Source of the DNA: an uncultured Candidatus Melainabacteria bacterium
GTDB lineage: Bacteria; Cyanobacteriota; Vampirovibrionia; Gastranaerophilales; Gastranaerophilaceae
DNA length: 64,000 nucleotides
Direction of reading: 5' to 3'
NCBI GenBank assembly: GCA_934693165.1
Contig: CAKUUX010000008.1
Location: 1-64,000 of the forward strand
Under the pieces are notes generated by a model. The model was not told where the DNA came from. It made no database searches and was given only the letters and a program-made list of their open reading frames with translations. The translations under genes were made by a program, and so were the position numbers. This document shows positions 1 through 8,026 of the stretch, in pieces. Each line of letters begins with the position of its first letter. Within the stretch, counting starts at the first letter, position 1.

Positions 1-10
1 ATGTGTATTT

Positions 11-45
11 TGGATTGCTTCGTCACTATGTTCCTCGCAATGACA
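11..45. repeat. Dispersed intergenic repeat (REP-like)
   Basis: On the minus strand this reads TGTCATTGCGAGGAACATAG followed by TGACGAAGCAATCCA. The pattern 'TCATTGCGAGGA...GACGAAGCAATCC' is one I recognise as a short repeat scattered between genes in many unrelated bacteria; its role is unknown. The rest of positions 1-208 has no credible gene. It holds an 8-base inverted repeat (GTTGGGGT at 52-59, ACCCCAAC at 180-187) that may bound a larger structured intergenic element. Confidence 0.55.
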
Positions 46-208
46 TAGGTTGTTGGGGTAGACACTACGTTTCCTTTTATCCGTAAGGCATTAAATCGGA
101 TAACATGTCTAACGGCTTAAAGTCAACTACGGAGACAGGCTCACAAGTTTCGCTATCGTTCAACTGTTCGCTTTGTCAAACCCCAACCTACAACACTTAC
201 ATAATTAT

Positions 209-424
209 TTATTCAAAATCAAACAAGTCTTTAACTTTTACGCCAAGATGATTTGCTATTAAATCTAATTTATCAACAGTAATATTAATTTTACCTTTTT
301 CAAGTTTAGAAATATAAGAATTATCAAAACCCAATAACAGAGATAATTCTTCCCTTTTTAAATTTTTTATTTTTCTAAATTTTTGAATATTCTTTGCTAA
401 AAGATTTCTAATTTCTTGACTCAT
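209..424 (-). CDS. Small XRE-family HTH regulator
   Basis: A 71-residue protein made almost entirely of one Cro/C1-type helix-turn-helix. Residues about 8-65 hold the pattern 'LKREELSLLLGFDNSYISKL' followed by EKGKIN, the usual scaffold and recognition helices. It should bind an operator as a dimer; its target is not evident. I start it at the ATG at 424. A longer reading to 475 adds 17 residues that fit no HTH family and come from DNA resembling a dispersed repeat (TGTCATTCCTG). No strong ribosome site is seen; a CATAAT hexamer lies seven bases before the ATG, so it may be leaderless. No partner gene that would make it a toxin-antitoxin pair is next to it. Confidence 0.75.
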   Translation of the reverse strand: MSQEIRNLLAKNIQKFRKIKNLKREELSLLLGFDNSYISKLEKGKINITVDKLDLIANHLGVKVKDLFDFE

Positions 425-492
425 ATTCCATATTATGATATTTCTATTCACATAATTACAGGAATGACAGTCCATTTTTATAGGATAATATT

Positions 493-831
493 ATGTACAG
501 AAAGAAAATATTAATTGATTTAGACGGTGTTTTAAACGAATACGGCAAAGAAAAATTTGACGAAAATTTTATTCCTGAAATAAAAATTGGAGCAAAAGAA
601 TTTATCCAAAAAGTTAGTGAATTTGCAGAACTTTATTTATTTACATCAAGAAATCTAATTTTAGCCACTAAATGGCTTATTAAAAATGATTTAGATAAAT
701 ATTTTAAAGATGTTACCAATGTCAAAATACCTTCATATCTTTATATTGACGATAGAACTGTTTGTTTTAAAGGTGATTACAAACAGACTCTTGAAGATAT
801 TGAAAACTTCAAAGTTCATTGGCAAAACTAA
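493..831 (+). CDS. Small HAD-superfamily phosphatase-like protein
   Basis: A 112-residue protein with HAD motif I near the N-terminus (ILIDLDGVL, nucleophile Asp followed by Asp two residues on), a motif II-like 'LFTSR' around residue 51, and an acidic 'YIDDR' near residue 87 in the place of motif IV. It is short and has no cap domain, like the 5'(3')-deoxyribonucleotidase/BT4699-like HAD proteins. The motif III Lys is probably in 'LATKW'. Phosphomonoesterase activity is likely; the substrate is unknown. It converges with the nucleotidyltransferase gene on the other strand, sharing four bases at the 3' ends. Confidence 0.7.
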   Translation: MYRKKILIDLDGVLNEYGKEKFDENFIPEIKIGAKEFIQKVSEFAELYLFTSRNLILATKWLIKNDLDKYFKDVTNVKIPSYLYIDDRTVCFKGDYKQTLEDIENFKVHWQN

Positions 832-1607
832 AGAACTGCTCTTAAATTTTCAACCATTTCACTTAAAATATCTAAAGTCTTTTCATTAGGTTGTTTCAAA
901 ACTTTTTCAAGATTTTCTTCAAAATCTTTTGGCAAAATTTTCAAATTATCTTTTGCGTATTTAATAAGTCTTTTTTCTCCGCAATGAAGTTTTTCATTAA
1001 CAGCAAAAATTACGTCAAAATAACTTGCAATAAACGCAGCAAGTCTATGATTTACGCTCACGACATCATTTCTTTTCAAAGCTTTTTCAATTTGTTCATA
1101 ATAAGATGCGAAAGGTTTATCCTTCATCAGCATTAAGCTTCTTTTTATAATATTTTGTTTCAATTTTTTGGGATATGGAGTATTAATCTTATCCTTCAAA
1201 CCTTGTAACCAATTGTCTTTATCGTAAACAATGTCAAAAATACTCAAAGTGTACAAATAGCATGTTGTGTAACCATTTTGGACATAATTTTTTATCCACG
1301 TATTTTCAACAACATTTTCAAACCAGTTTGTATTCCAATACATAACATCAAGTTGTTGACCTAATTCATCGACAAAATATTCATCACCGTTTCCAAAATA
1401 TTCGCCACCAACTTCAAATTTTGAAGATATTTTTTCAACAAAATTTCTTCTATCTTCAACCGCAATATCTTTATTTAAAAAGACATACAAATCAATATCA
1501 GAAGCCTTATCAGAAGTTTTCGCACTACTAGAACCTGCAAAAGCAATCGCTTTTACTTGTTCAAAAGATGTATAGAAATCAACAATATTTTCTAAAGGTT
1601 TATCCAT
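828..1607 (-). CDS. Nucleotidyltransferase-domain protein (MNT type)
   Basis: A 259-residue protein with a pol-beta-type nucleotidyltransferase domain at the N-terminus: 'AGSSSAKTSDKASDIDLYVF' around residues 24-43 is the GS-x(n)-DxD signature with both metal-binding Asp residues. The remaining ~150 residues are helical and would form a substrate-binding domain, as in aminoglycoside/lincosamide nucleotidyltransferases and DUF4037-type proteins. It may adenylylate a small molecule or protein; resistance function is not shown. It starts two bases after the stop of the upstream gene (1610-2308), so the two form one unit. Confidence 0.7.
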   Translation of the reverse strand: MDKPLENIVDFYTSFEQVKAIAFAGSSSAKTSDKASDIDLYVFLNKDIAVEDRRNFVEKISSKFEVGGEYFGNGDEYFVDELGQQLDVMYWNTNWFENVVENTWIKNYVQNGYTTCYLYTLSIFDIVYDKDNWLQGLKDKINTPYPKKLKQNIIKRSLMLMKDKPFASYYEQIEKALKRNDVVSVNHRLAAFIASYFDVIFAVNEKLHCGEKRLIKYAKDNLKILPKDFEENLEKVLKQPNEKTLDILSEMVENLRAVL

Positions 1608-1609
1608 AA

Positions 1610-2308
1610 CTAAATATTTGCACCACCGTCTTTGATTTTTTTCAATGCTTGTTTGCTACCTTCTGAACCTTTTGCCAATTCTACAACAAAGTTAATCGCA
1701 TCAGTATCACGAGCAATAGCCTCTTTCAAAGACATAATTTCATCCATTTTTAATTTTGAAACATCTCTATCATTTTTCAAATATTTTTTAAATACTTTTT
1801 GAGCTTTTTTATCAAATCCAGGAAGATTTAGTTTTTTTGCATACCATTTGTGGAATTGGTGAATTAATGAATATGGTTCGACATTTTTATCTTCCACAAC
1901 AAAACAATCTTCAAACTTGTTTGAAAGTTTTTTCTTCAAAATTAAATTCAAAAACAAAGCTTTCAAGCCGTCGATTTGAGTTAAAAATCCTTTTTCTTCA
2001 CCAATAAAGCTTAATATTTTATCAGCAAATTTAAGGTTATAAACCTTTGTTCCCTCAAGTTCAATATAACCTAATATCTTATCCACATCATTTTCAAATT
2101 CTTTTAAAATATGTGTTACTTCTTTTTTTAATTTTTCTTTGTTTTTTTCTGTTTCAGTATTGAAATTTACTGTATAATCCTTTGACAAAACAGTCTTAGA
2201 TGTAGAGTTAACAAAAGTTGTACCCATAGCACCTTTAAGTTTTCGTGACAAAATCTTTTCTTGTAACGATAAAATAAATAGTGATATATTTTTGAATAAT
2301 TTATGCAT
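1610..2308 (-). CDS. Hypothetical helical protein
   Basis: A 232-residue, Lys-rich, mostly helical protein that I do not recognise. Residues 1-20 are mildly hydrophobic (LFKNISLFILSLQEKIL) and could be an amphipathic membrane anchor rather than a signal peptide. No Cys-based or catalytic motif stands out. It is the first gene of a two-gene leftward unit with the nucleotidyltransferase, two bases apart, so it may be that enzyme's partner or substrate. Its 5' leader has TATAAT near 2335 and a weak AGGAT Shine-Dalgarno. Confidence 0.6.
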   Translation of the reverse strand: MHKLFKNISLFILSLQEKILSRKLKGAMGTTFVNSTSKTVLSKDYTVNFNTETEKNKEKLKKEVTHILKEFENDVDKILGYIELEGTKVYNLKFADKILSFIGEEKGFLTQIDGLKALFLNLILKKKLSNKFEDCFVVEDKNVEPYSLIHQFHKWYAKKLNLPGFDKKAQKVFKKYLKNDRDVSKLKMDEIMSLKEAIARDTDAINFVVELAKGSEGSKQALKKIKDGGANI

Positions 2309-2374
2309 AAAGTACTCTTATCCTAGCCAATATATTATAAACTATTTTTTAAAAATATATCAACACTTTAAAAA

Positions 2375-3058
2375 TTATTTAGGTAATATAAAGGATATAA
2401 CCGTACCAAAATTTTCTTTAGTTTTAATAAAAATCTTACCATGATGAGCTAAAACAATTTGTTTTGCAATAAAAAGACCTAGTCCTGTGCCTAGTCTTTT
2501 TTGAGATTGTGACAAAGTTAAATCCTTGCTAAAAATTTCATCAGGATTATCCAACCTAATCCCATAGCCAAAATCTGCAACCGAAAATCTCACATACTTT
2601 TGAGTTTCAGATATTTTTAAAATAACCTTCTCTCTTGTAAAATCAATTGCATTTGCGATTAAATTTGTTAAAACTCTCTTAATTTCTATATAGTCAAAAT
2701 TTTGATTAAAATTTTTTAAATTATTTCTAATTACTAAATTAATATTTTTCTCTTCAATTAAATATTTAATACCTTCAATCGTGTCATCTAATAGTGTACC
2801 TACGGAGTTCACCTTAATGTTAAATTTTTGGGCATTAATATCCATCTGATATTTGGTTAATATATTATCGACGAGATCTTTTAAATATTTTGCCGAACCT
2901 AAAATATCATTTATCAATTCTTGTAAATCATCAGGAAGTTTTTTGGTTTGCAAAATACATGTTGCCGCAAGAATTTGAGCATTAATAGGGGTTTTTAAAT
3001 CATGTACTGCAAGCGCCAAATAAGTCTCTAATGAGGATTTTGTTTTTGTAAATTGCAT
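2375..3058 (-). CDS. Sensor histidine kinase without a sensor domain
   Basis: A 227-residue protein that is only the transmitter core of a two-component kinase. The H-box is at the very N-terminus (LAVHDLKTPIN, His 19), followed by the N-box (NLIANAIDF), G1 (VADFGYGI) and G2 (GTGLGLFIAKQ) ATP-binding motifs. No transmembrane, PAS or HAMP segment is encoded, so it must be cytosolic and receive its signal from a partner protein. No response regulator is adjacent. A TAAAAT -10 ends six bases before the ATG, predicting a leaderless mRNA. Confidence 0.85.
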   Translation of the reverse strand: MQFTKTKSSLETYLALAVHDLKTPINAQILAATCILQTKKLPDDLQELINDILGSAKYLKDLVDNILTKYQMDINAQKFNIKVNSVGTLLDDTIEGIKYLIEEKNINLVIRNNLKNFNQNFDYIEIKRVLTNLIANAIDFTREKVILKISETQKYVRFSVADFGYGIRLDNPDEIFSKDLTLSQSQKRLGTGLGLFIAKQIVLAHHGKIFIKTKENFGTVISFILPK

Positions 3059-3064
3059 AGCTAC

Positions 3065-3070
3065 ATTTTA
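3065..3070 (-). promoter_or_regulatory. -10 element of leaderless promoter (histidine kinase)
   Basis: TAAAAT on the minus strand, followed by GTAGCT and then the ATG at 3058. The six-base gap puts the transcription start at or next to the start codon. No Shine-Dalgarno fits in between. Confidence 0.55.
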
Positions 3071-3113
3071 GTAAATTTATCATGATTGGGTAATTAACTA
3101 AGTGGCTAGTTTT

Positions 3114-3929
3114 TTACTCTTTCACAGCACCTTTGACTAGGTCATTGATAAAATATTTACGCCCTGCAAGGAAAACAATTATAACAGGGACAATACATAT
3201 AACTGCGCAAGCAAGAAGTTCACCCCACAAAGTTATTTCTCTAAAACTTCCTTTAAATATTGCAAATCCAACAGGTAAAGTTCTCATCCCTTCACTGCTT
3301 GTAACAATCAACGGCCACATAAAACTATTCCAATTTAAAACAAAAGTAAAAATAGTTAGAGTAACAATGGCAGGCATTGCAAGTGGCAGACAAATTTTAA
3401 AGAAGGTTTGAAACAAATTACACCCATCTAACAATGCAGATTCCTCAAGTTCTTTAGGTAATCCCAAAAAGAATTGACGCATCATAAAAATACCAAAACC
3501 TCCAAACAACGCAGGCAAAATCAAAGCTGAATAAGTATTTACCAAATGTAATTCCCTCATCAAAAAGAATAATGGAATAATATTAACCTGAGGTGGAATC
3601 ATCATTGTTAAAAGAATTATAAAAAATAAAAGATTTTTTCCTTTAAATTCAAATCTAGCAAATGCATATCCTGCAAGGCTTGCAATCAAAACTTGACCAA
3701 CAGTTGACAGAATAGCAACAATCAAAGAATTTAAAAAATATGTCACTACAGGAATGTCATTAAAAACATTTCTATAATTATCAAAACTCAAATTTAAACC
3801 AAAATCATGAGAGAAAATTTCAGAAGTTGGAACAAAAGAAAGATAAACCATAATTAAAAATGGAAATATCATCGATATTGCCAAAATAAATAAGGTTAAA
3901 TTTGAAAATAAAATTAGAAATTTTCTCAT
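3114..3929 (-). CDS. Carbohydrate ABC transporter permease, MalG/UgpE type
   Basis: A 271-residue inner-membrane permease with about six transmembrane helices. The EAA loop that docks the ATPase is clear: 'EESALLDGCNLFQTFFKICL' with LP following, around residues 157-180. Family MalG/UgpE/LacG (binding-protein-dependent transport CUT1) is secure; the sugar is not. Oddly, neither the second permease, the binding protein nor an ATPase is adjacent, so partners must be encoded elsewhere. The ATG is six bases downstream of a TATAAT, as in other leaderless genes here. Confidence 0.88.
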   Translation of the reverse strand: MRKFLILFSNLTLFILAISMIFPFLIMVYLSFVPTSEIFSHDFGLNLSFDNYRNVFNDIPVVTYFLNSLIVAILSTVGQVLIASLAGYAFARFEFKGKNLLFFIILLTMMIPPQVNIIPLFFLMRELHLVNTYSALILPALFGGFGIFMMRQFFLGLPKELEESALLDGCNLFQTFFKICLPLAMPAIVTLTIFTFVLNWNSFMWPLIVTSSEGMRTLPVGFAIFKGSFREITLWGELLACAVICIVPVIIVFLAGRKYFINDLVKGAVKE

Positions 3930-3935
3930 GAATCA

Positions 3936-3941
3936 ATTATA
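3936..3941 (-). promoter_or_regulatory. -10 element of leaderless promoter (ABC permease)
   Basis: TATAAT on the minus strand, then TGATTC, then ATG at 3929. The -35 region is poorly conserved. The 3930-4072 gap also carries the rightward bamA promoter (TATAAT at 4024-4029). Confidence 0.6.
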
Positions 3942-4072
3942 TCATAGTTTTCAGAAACTAAATTTTTAAATGTTAAATAGTGTAAAAATTGCCGATTTCA
4001 TGGTTATTCTAACATGTTTGGGGTATAATATTTTCATACATTAGTTTTGAGTATAAAAATTAGGGATTAAAG

Positions 4073-5983
4073 TTGAGCTTAGCTGAATTATATAAAAAGA
4101 TAGCGATAATATGTGCAATTTTTGCGTTGGTTATAAGCATTAACCAACCAGCTAATGCTATTGGCTCAAAATCAACTAAAAACACTCAAAGCACCCCTAC
4201 TCAAGACAATATTTTAATTAAACAAGAAGCTCAATTTATCAGAAACATCGAAATTGAAGGAACTAATGTCATCAAACCAGAATATGTCAAATCCCTTATT
4301 GACATAAAAGCAGGTGATGAATACGATAAAAACGCTATTCAAAGAAACCTTAAAAACATTTACGAAACAGGCTTTTTCACAGAACGAATGAGAGCAATCC
4401 CTATAGAAAATTCAGACAATTCAATTACCCTAAAAATCGTTCTTGAAGAAAATATTCCTGTTACAGATTTTTTAATTGACGGCAATTCAGTCATTCCAAC
4501 AGAGGAAATTCTGCAATTTTTACTACCCCTAAAAGGACAACCTCAAAACTATGCTCAAATCAATCAAGCAATTGAAAACATTCAAAATTATTATGCAGAA
4601 AAAGGTTACATCTTAGCTAGAATAAGCTCTCTAACTGATGATCCTGATGGAACACTGAACATAGAAATTTCGGAAGGTGTTATTAACAAAATTCTTATTT
4701 CTGGAAACCACAAGACAAAAAGTTATATCATTGAAAGAAACATTTTGTCTGAACCAGGAATGGTTTACAATGAAGATCTTATCAAGGCTGACTTGGTAAG
4801 ATTATATGCTACTCAAGCGTTTAAAGACGTAAATCGTGAAATTGAACCTTCTGAACAAGACGCTAACAAGTATAACGTTACTATCACAGTTGACGAACAA
4901 AGAACAGCTCAGGTTTCAGTTGGTGGAGGTTTAGATAGTGGTACTGGTATATTTGGTTCTTTAGGTATTAGCGACAACAATTTTAGAGGTTTAAACCAAA
5001 GAGTTGGTCTTAACTTCATGCTTGGTTCTGGTGTAATCCTTAACGACTCAACGATTGAAGATCACTTGAATATCCAAGCAGAACTTAGTTTCTTTGAACC
5101 ATACTTTATCAACTCAGATACATCTTTAATGACAAAAATTTTCTATAGAGATTTTGGTAGTTATCAAGTGCCTCTTGCAATTGAAAGAAGATTTGGTATC
5201 CAAGGTACAGTTGCACATGCTTGGAAAGCAAACAAATTTTTATCTACAAACTTTACAGTTGGCTTAGAAAATGTTGATGTTAAAGAAGGTGATTTCAACA
5301 AGATTAGTGCATTATACAATATGTACAAAATACCAATTTCAAAAAGAGCTGAACAATTACAAGGTGGTTTCTTCTTAACATTGGCTCCAGGGCTAACTTA
5401 TGATACAAGAGATACAACAATTAATACAAGACATGGTTCATTGGCTAATATTAAATTTGAAGAAAATATAGCATTAAATAATACAAGTTACACACACGGA
5501 AAACTTACAGGTATGTTCAAACAATACATGCCAGTTGCAAGCAAATCAGCATTCACGCTTACTGCTAGAGCAGGTGGAAGTATCCATGGAGATGTTCCAG
5601 AGGTTATGGCATATCGTTTAGGTGGACCTTACACTATCAGAGGTTTCAAAATGAGTGGTGTTGGTACGGGTGATACTTTCGTAATGGGTAGCGCAGAATT
5701 GAACACTCCATTCTTCTTCTTAGATAGAATCAAGAAAGTTCCATTCTTTGACAACATAAAACTTTCATTCTTTGTTGATGCAGGTAAAATGTTCCACCCA
5801 ACAATTTCAGATATTATTTACAACAGACCAATGCAAGCTATTACTGCAGGTGTTGGTGTGAAGGTTTACATTCCTGGAGTTGGTCCATTGTCAGTTGATT
5901 ATGGTATTCCACTTACAAATCCAGGAGCATTTGGAAACAAAAACGGTTACTTCACATTTGGTGTTGGTGACTTAACATACTAA
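4073..5983 (+). CDS. bamA: Omp85/BamA-type outer-membrane protein assembly factor
   Basis: A 636-residue outer-membrane protein that inserts beta-barrel proteins. It has a signal peptide (residues 1-29, ending QPANA), three POTRA domains (about 57-130, 131-205 and 206-280) and a C-terminal 16-strand barrel. The conserved barrel-loop motif is 'YTIRGF'. E. coli BamA has five POTRAs; three is the number known in cyanobacterial Omp85, which supports the suggested relationship. The start is a TTG at 4073 with AGGGA six bases upstream. The next gene encodes the periplasmic chaperone Skp/OmpH, a classic pairing. TamA is an alternative but the Skp neighbour favours BamA. Confidence 0.88.
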   Translation: MSLAELYKKIAIICAIFALVISINQPANAIGSKSTKNTQSTPTQDNILIKQEAQFIRNIEIEGTNVIKPEYVKSLIDIKAGDEYDKNAIQRNLKNIYETGFFTERMRAIPIENSDNSITLKIVLEENIPVTDFLIDGNSVIPTEEILQFLLPLKGQPQNYAQINQAIENIQNYYAEKGYILARISSLTDDPDGTLNIEISEGVINKILISGNHKTKSYIIERNILSEPGMVYNEDLIKADLVRLYATQAFKDVNREIEPSEQDANKYNVTITVDEQRTAQVSVGGGLDSGTGIFGSLGISDNNFRGLNQRVGLNFMLGSGVILNDSTIEDHLNIQAELSFFEPYFINSDTSLMTKIFYRDFGSYQVPLAIERRFGIQGTVAHAWKANKFLSTNFTVGLENVDVKEGDFNKISALYNMYKIPISKRAEQLQGGFFLTLAPGLTYDTRDTTINTRHGSLANIKFEENIALNNTSYTHGKLTGMFKQYMPVASKSAFTLTARAGGSIHGDVPEVMAYRLGGPYTIRGFKMSGVGTGDTFVMGSAELNTPFFFLDRIKKVPFFDNIKLSFFVDAGKMFHPTISDIIYNRPMQAITAGVGVKVYIPGVGPLSVDYGIPLTNPGAFGNKNGYFTFGVGDLTY

Positions 5984-6022
5984 AAATACATAGATATACT
6001 TTAATATAGAAAGGACAAAATT

Positions 6023-6481
6023 ATGAAAAATCTAAAAAATATGCTAATCGCTTTAGGTCTTGCTACAACATTATTAACAGGTTCAATGGCTTCAGCCGAA
6101 GGTATTGGCTACATTGATACAGAAAAAATTTATAACGGTTATGATGGTATTCAATCAGCTATGAGAGAAATCAGCCAAAAAGAATTAGCTTTACAAGAAT
6201 ACTTATTACAACAAGAAAAAAAATCTAAAACTCTAACAACGCCTATTCAAAAGAAGAACTTTGAAGAACAAGTTGCAAAAGAATTCAAAGCAAAAAAAGA
6301 AGCTTACTTAAAATTCAAAGCTGAAAAAGAACAAGCTATCTACAAAAAAATTCAAGATGCATCAAGAGCTGTTCTTGTAGAACAAAAGCTTGACGCTATT
6401 GTTGACGCTAGAGTTCTTTTCGTTGGTGGAATTGATGTTAGCGACTTAGTTATTGCAAAACTTAAAAAAGGTGCAAAATAA
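6023..6481 (+). CDS. skp: Periplasmic chaperone Skp/OmpH family
   Basis: A 152-residue protein with a signal peptide (MKNLKNMLIALGLATTLLTG then SMASAEG), the 'IGYIDTEKIYNGY' start typical of OmpH-family mature proteins, and a long Lys/Glu/Gln-rich coiled coil (residues ~45-115) that would form the tentacles of the trimeric chaperone holding unfolded outer-membrane proteins. It follows bamA by 39 bases with an AGAAAGGAC ribosome site, so it is in the same operon. Confidence 0.87.
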   Translation: MKNLKNMLIALGLATTLLTGSMASAEGIGYIDTEKIYNGYDGIQSAMREISQKELALQEYLLQQEKKSKTLTTPIQKKNFEEQVAKEFKAKKEAYLKFKAEKEQAIYKKIQDASRAVLVEQKLDAIVDARVLFVGGIDVSDLVIAKLKKGAK

Positions 6482-6533
6482 TTAAATATTAATTATACTC
6501 TTATAAAGACAATATCTTCAAAAGGAGAATGAA

Positions 6534-8009
6534 ATGTTTAAAAATACAAAACTTCAATACATTATAAAAACTGTTCCAGCAGATACGACTGAGCCATTAG
6601 AAAATTTACTAAACGAAATGGCAGCAGATGGCTGGGAATTATATTCAATGCACGAAGTTGAATCTGATGACGGCTTTAACTTTAATTGTATTTTCGTAAA
6701 AGATGCTAATCTAAGTGCAAGTAGCGCTTATGACGAAGTTATGAATATTTCAGCTTTCAAAAGCCAAATGGAAAAAATGCTTTCACAAAAACTTACTCCA
6801 TACGAAATAACAAAAGATATTCAATCAAAAATTAAAGAGCAAAAGAAAAAAGTTCAAAAATATAAAAACCAATTAGAAAATGCAACAGTTGGTTCAAGTG
6901 AAAGAAAAAATTTAAATGACAAGATGTCTGCAGGTTACAAAGAATTAGAAAACTTGCAACATAGTTTAGTGAAAGCTATTTCACCTGATGAAATGTTTGA
7001 TTATATTTCATCAGAAAAATTTGCTATTCATTTAAACGAAGAAATCGTTGAATTTGTTAGCCCAGAAGCTGATAATGACAATGATTTATTGAGTGAAACT
7101 GTTAAAGTTAGACAACAACTTACAGATGAACTTGGTTATGTAATTCCAAAAATCATGTTCAAAGATGACGAATTACTTGCACCTTATGAATTCTCTATCA
7201 ACATTAGAGGTCTAAGTGTATTTAATTCGTTCGTATATCCAAATTATTTAATGTTCTTCCAAGACGAACTTAATATCAAAAAGAAAAAAGATATGTTCTC
7301 TGGAATTGACTCTATCACAGGCAAAAAAATCGTTTGGATAAAGAAAGAACAAACAAAAGATTTTTGGCAAAAAGGTATCACACCATCTGAATATATTGGT
7401 AGAGCTTTAGAATATGTTTCTATCAAATATGTAGATGAACTACTTGATTACGAAGCTGTAAACAGATATGTAGAACTTGTTAATGACAAAAATCCATTCT
7501 TGGTAGAAAACATAATTGGCGACTTTATCTCTGTTTCAGAATTAAGATATTTACTTGTAAGCTTAATCAGAGAACGTGTTTCTATAAAAGACATTGTTTA
7601 CTTGTTTGAAAAAATCAATGATTTTTCAGACGAACCTACAAAAGAAGATTTACTTGATAAAATCAGATTATCTATGGCAAGACTTATTTGCTATAAATAC
7701 TTATCAGAAGAAGATATAATTCAAGGTATCGAATTTGCTGACAAAACAATGTTAAACATGTTTAAATCTCAACAAGAAGACAATGACGATAACATAGTTA
7801 GACTTGAAGCTTCTAAAATTGAATCCGTTGTAAATAAAATAGAAAAAGTTGCTGAAAAACAAGGCATGGATAATATCATACTAATAGTTCCTATGGAAGT
7901 TAGACACATGATATTTATGATATTTTCGCAATATATCAACAATTTGACAGTACTTGCCAGAGAAGAAGTAACAAATTATTACAATTTTGAATCAATTGCA
8001 GAGGTTTAG
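6534..8009 (+). CDS. Soluble FlhA C-domain paralogue with DUF4177-like N-terminus
   Basis: A 491-residue protein with no membrane helix. Residues ~5-58 resemble DUF4177 ('LNEMAADGWELYSM'); ~85-150 form a charged coiled coil. From about residue 185 it follows the cytoplasmic half of the FlhA encoded at 59229-61331: 'RQQLTDELGYVIPKI' against RQRVTDELGYILPNI, 'INIRG...FVYP' against IAIRG...FVYP, 'VSELRYLLVSLIRERVSIKD' against TSDLRKIFVNLIREKVSIKD. The export-gate membrane half is absent. FlhA's C domain is known to dock chaperone-substrate complexes; here it has been separated and placed behind bamA and skp. Ribosome site AAGGAGAATGAA. Function unknown; an export-docking or scaffold role is inference. 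Confidence 0.75.
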   Translation: MFKNTKLQYIIKTVPADTTEPLENLLNEMAADGWELYSMHEVESDDGFNFNCIFVKDANLSASSAYDEVMNISAFKSQMEKMLSQKLTPYEITKDIQSKIKEQKKKVQKYKNQLENATVGSSERKNLNDKMSAGYKELENLQHSLVKAISPDEMFDYISSEKFAIHLNEEIVEFVSPEADNDNDLLSETVKVRQQLTDELGYVIPKIMFKDDELLAPYEFSINIRGLSVFNSFVYPNYLMFFQDELNIKKKKDMFSGIDSITGKKIVWIKKEQTKDFWQKGITPSEYIGRALEYVSIKYVDELLDYEAVNRYVELVNDKNPFLVENIIGDFISVSELRYLLVSLIRERVSIKDIVYLFEKINDFSDEPTKEDLLDKIRLSMARLICYKYLSEEDIIQGIEFADKTMLNMFKSQQEDNDDNIVRLEASKIESVVNKIEKVAEKQGMDNIILIVPMEVRHMIFMIFSQYINNLTVLAREEVTNYYNFESIAEV

Positions 8010-8026
8010 TAGCAAATTTATTTTTT

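Noticed and set aside
3978..3997. GCCGATTT preceded by TAAA before bamA, looking like a sigma-28 promoter
   Set aside because: The spacer is only 13 bases and the last bases of the -10 do not match; an ordinary TATAAT lies closer to the gene.
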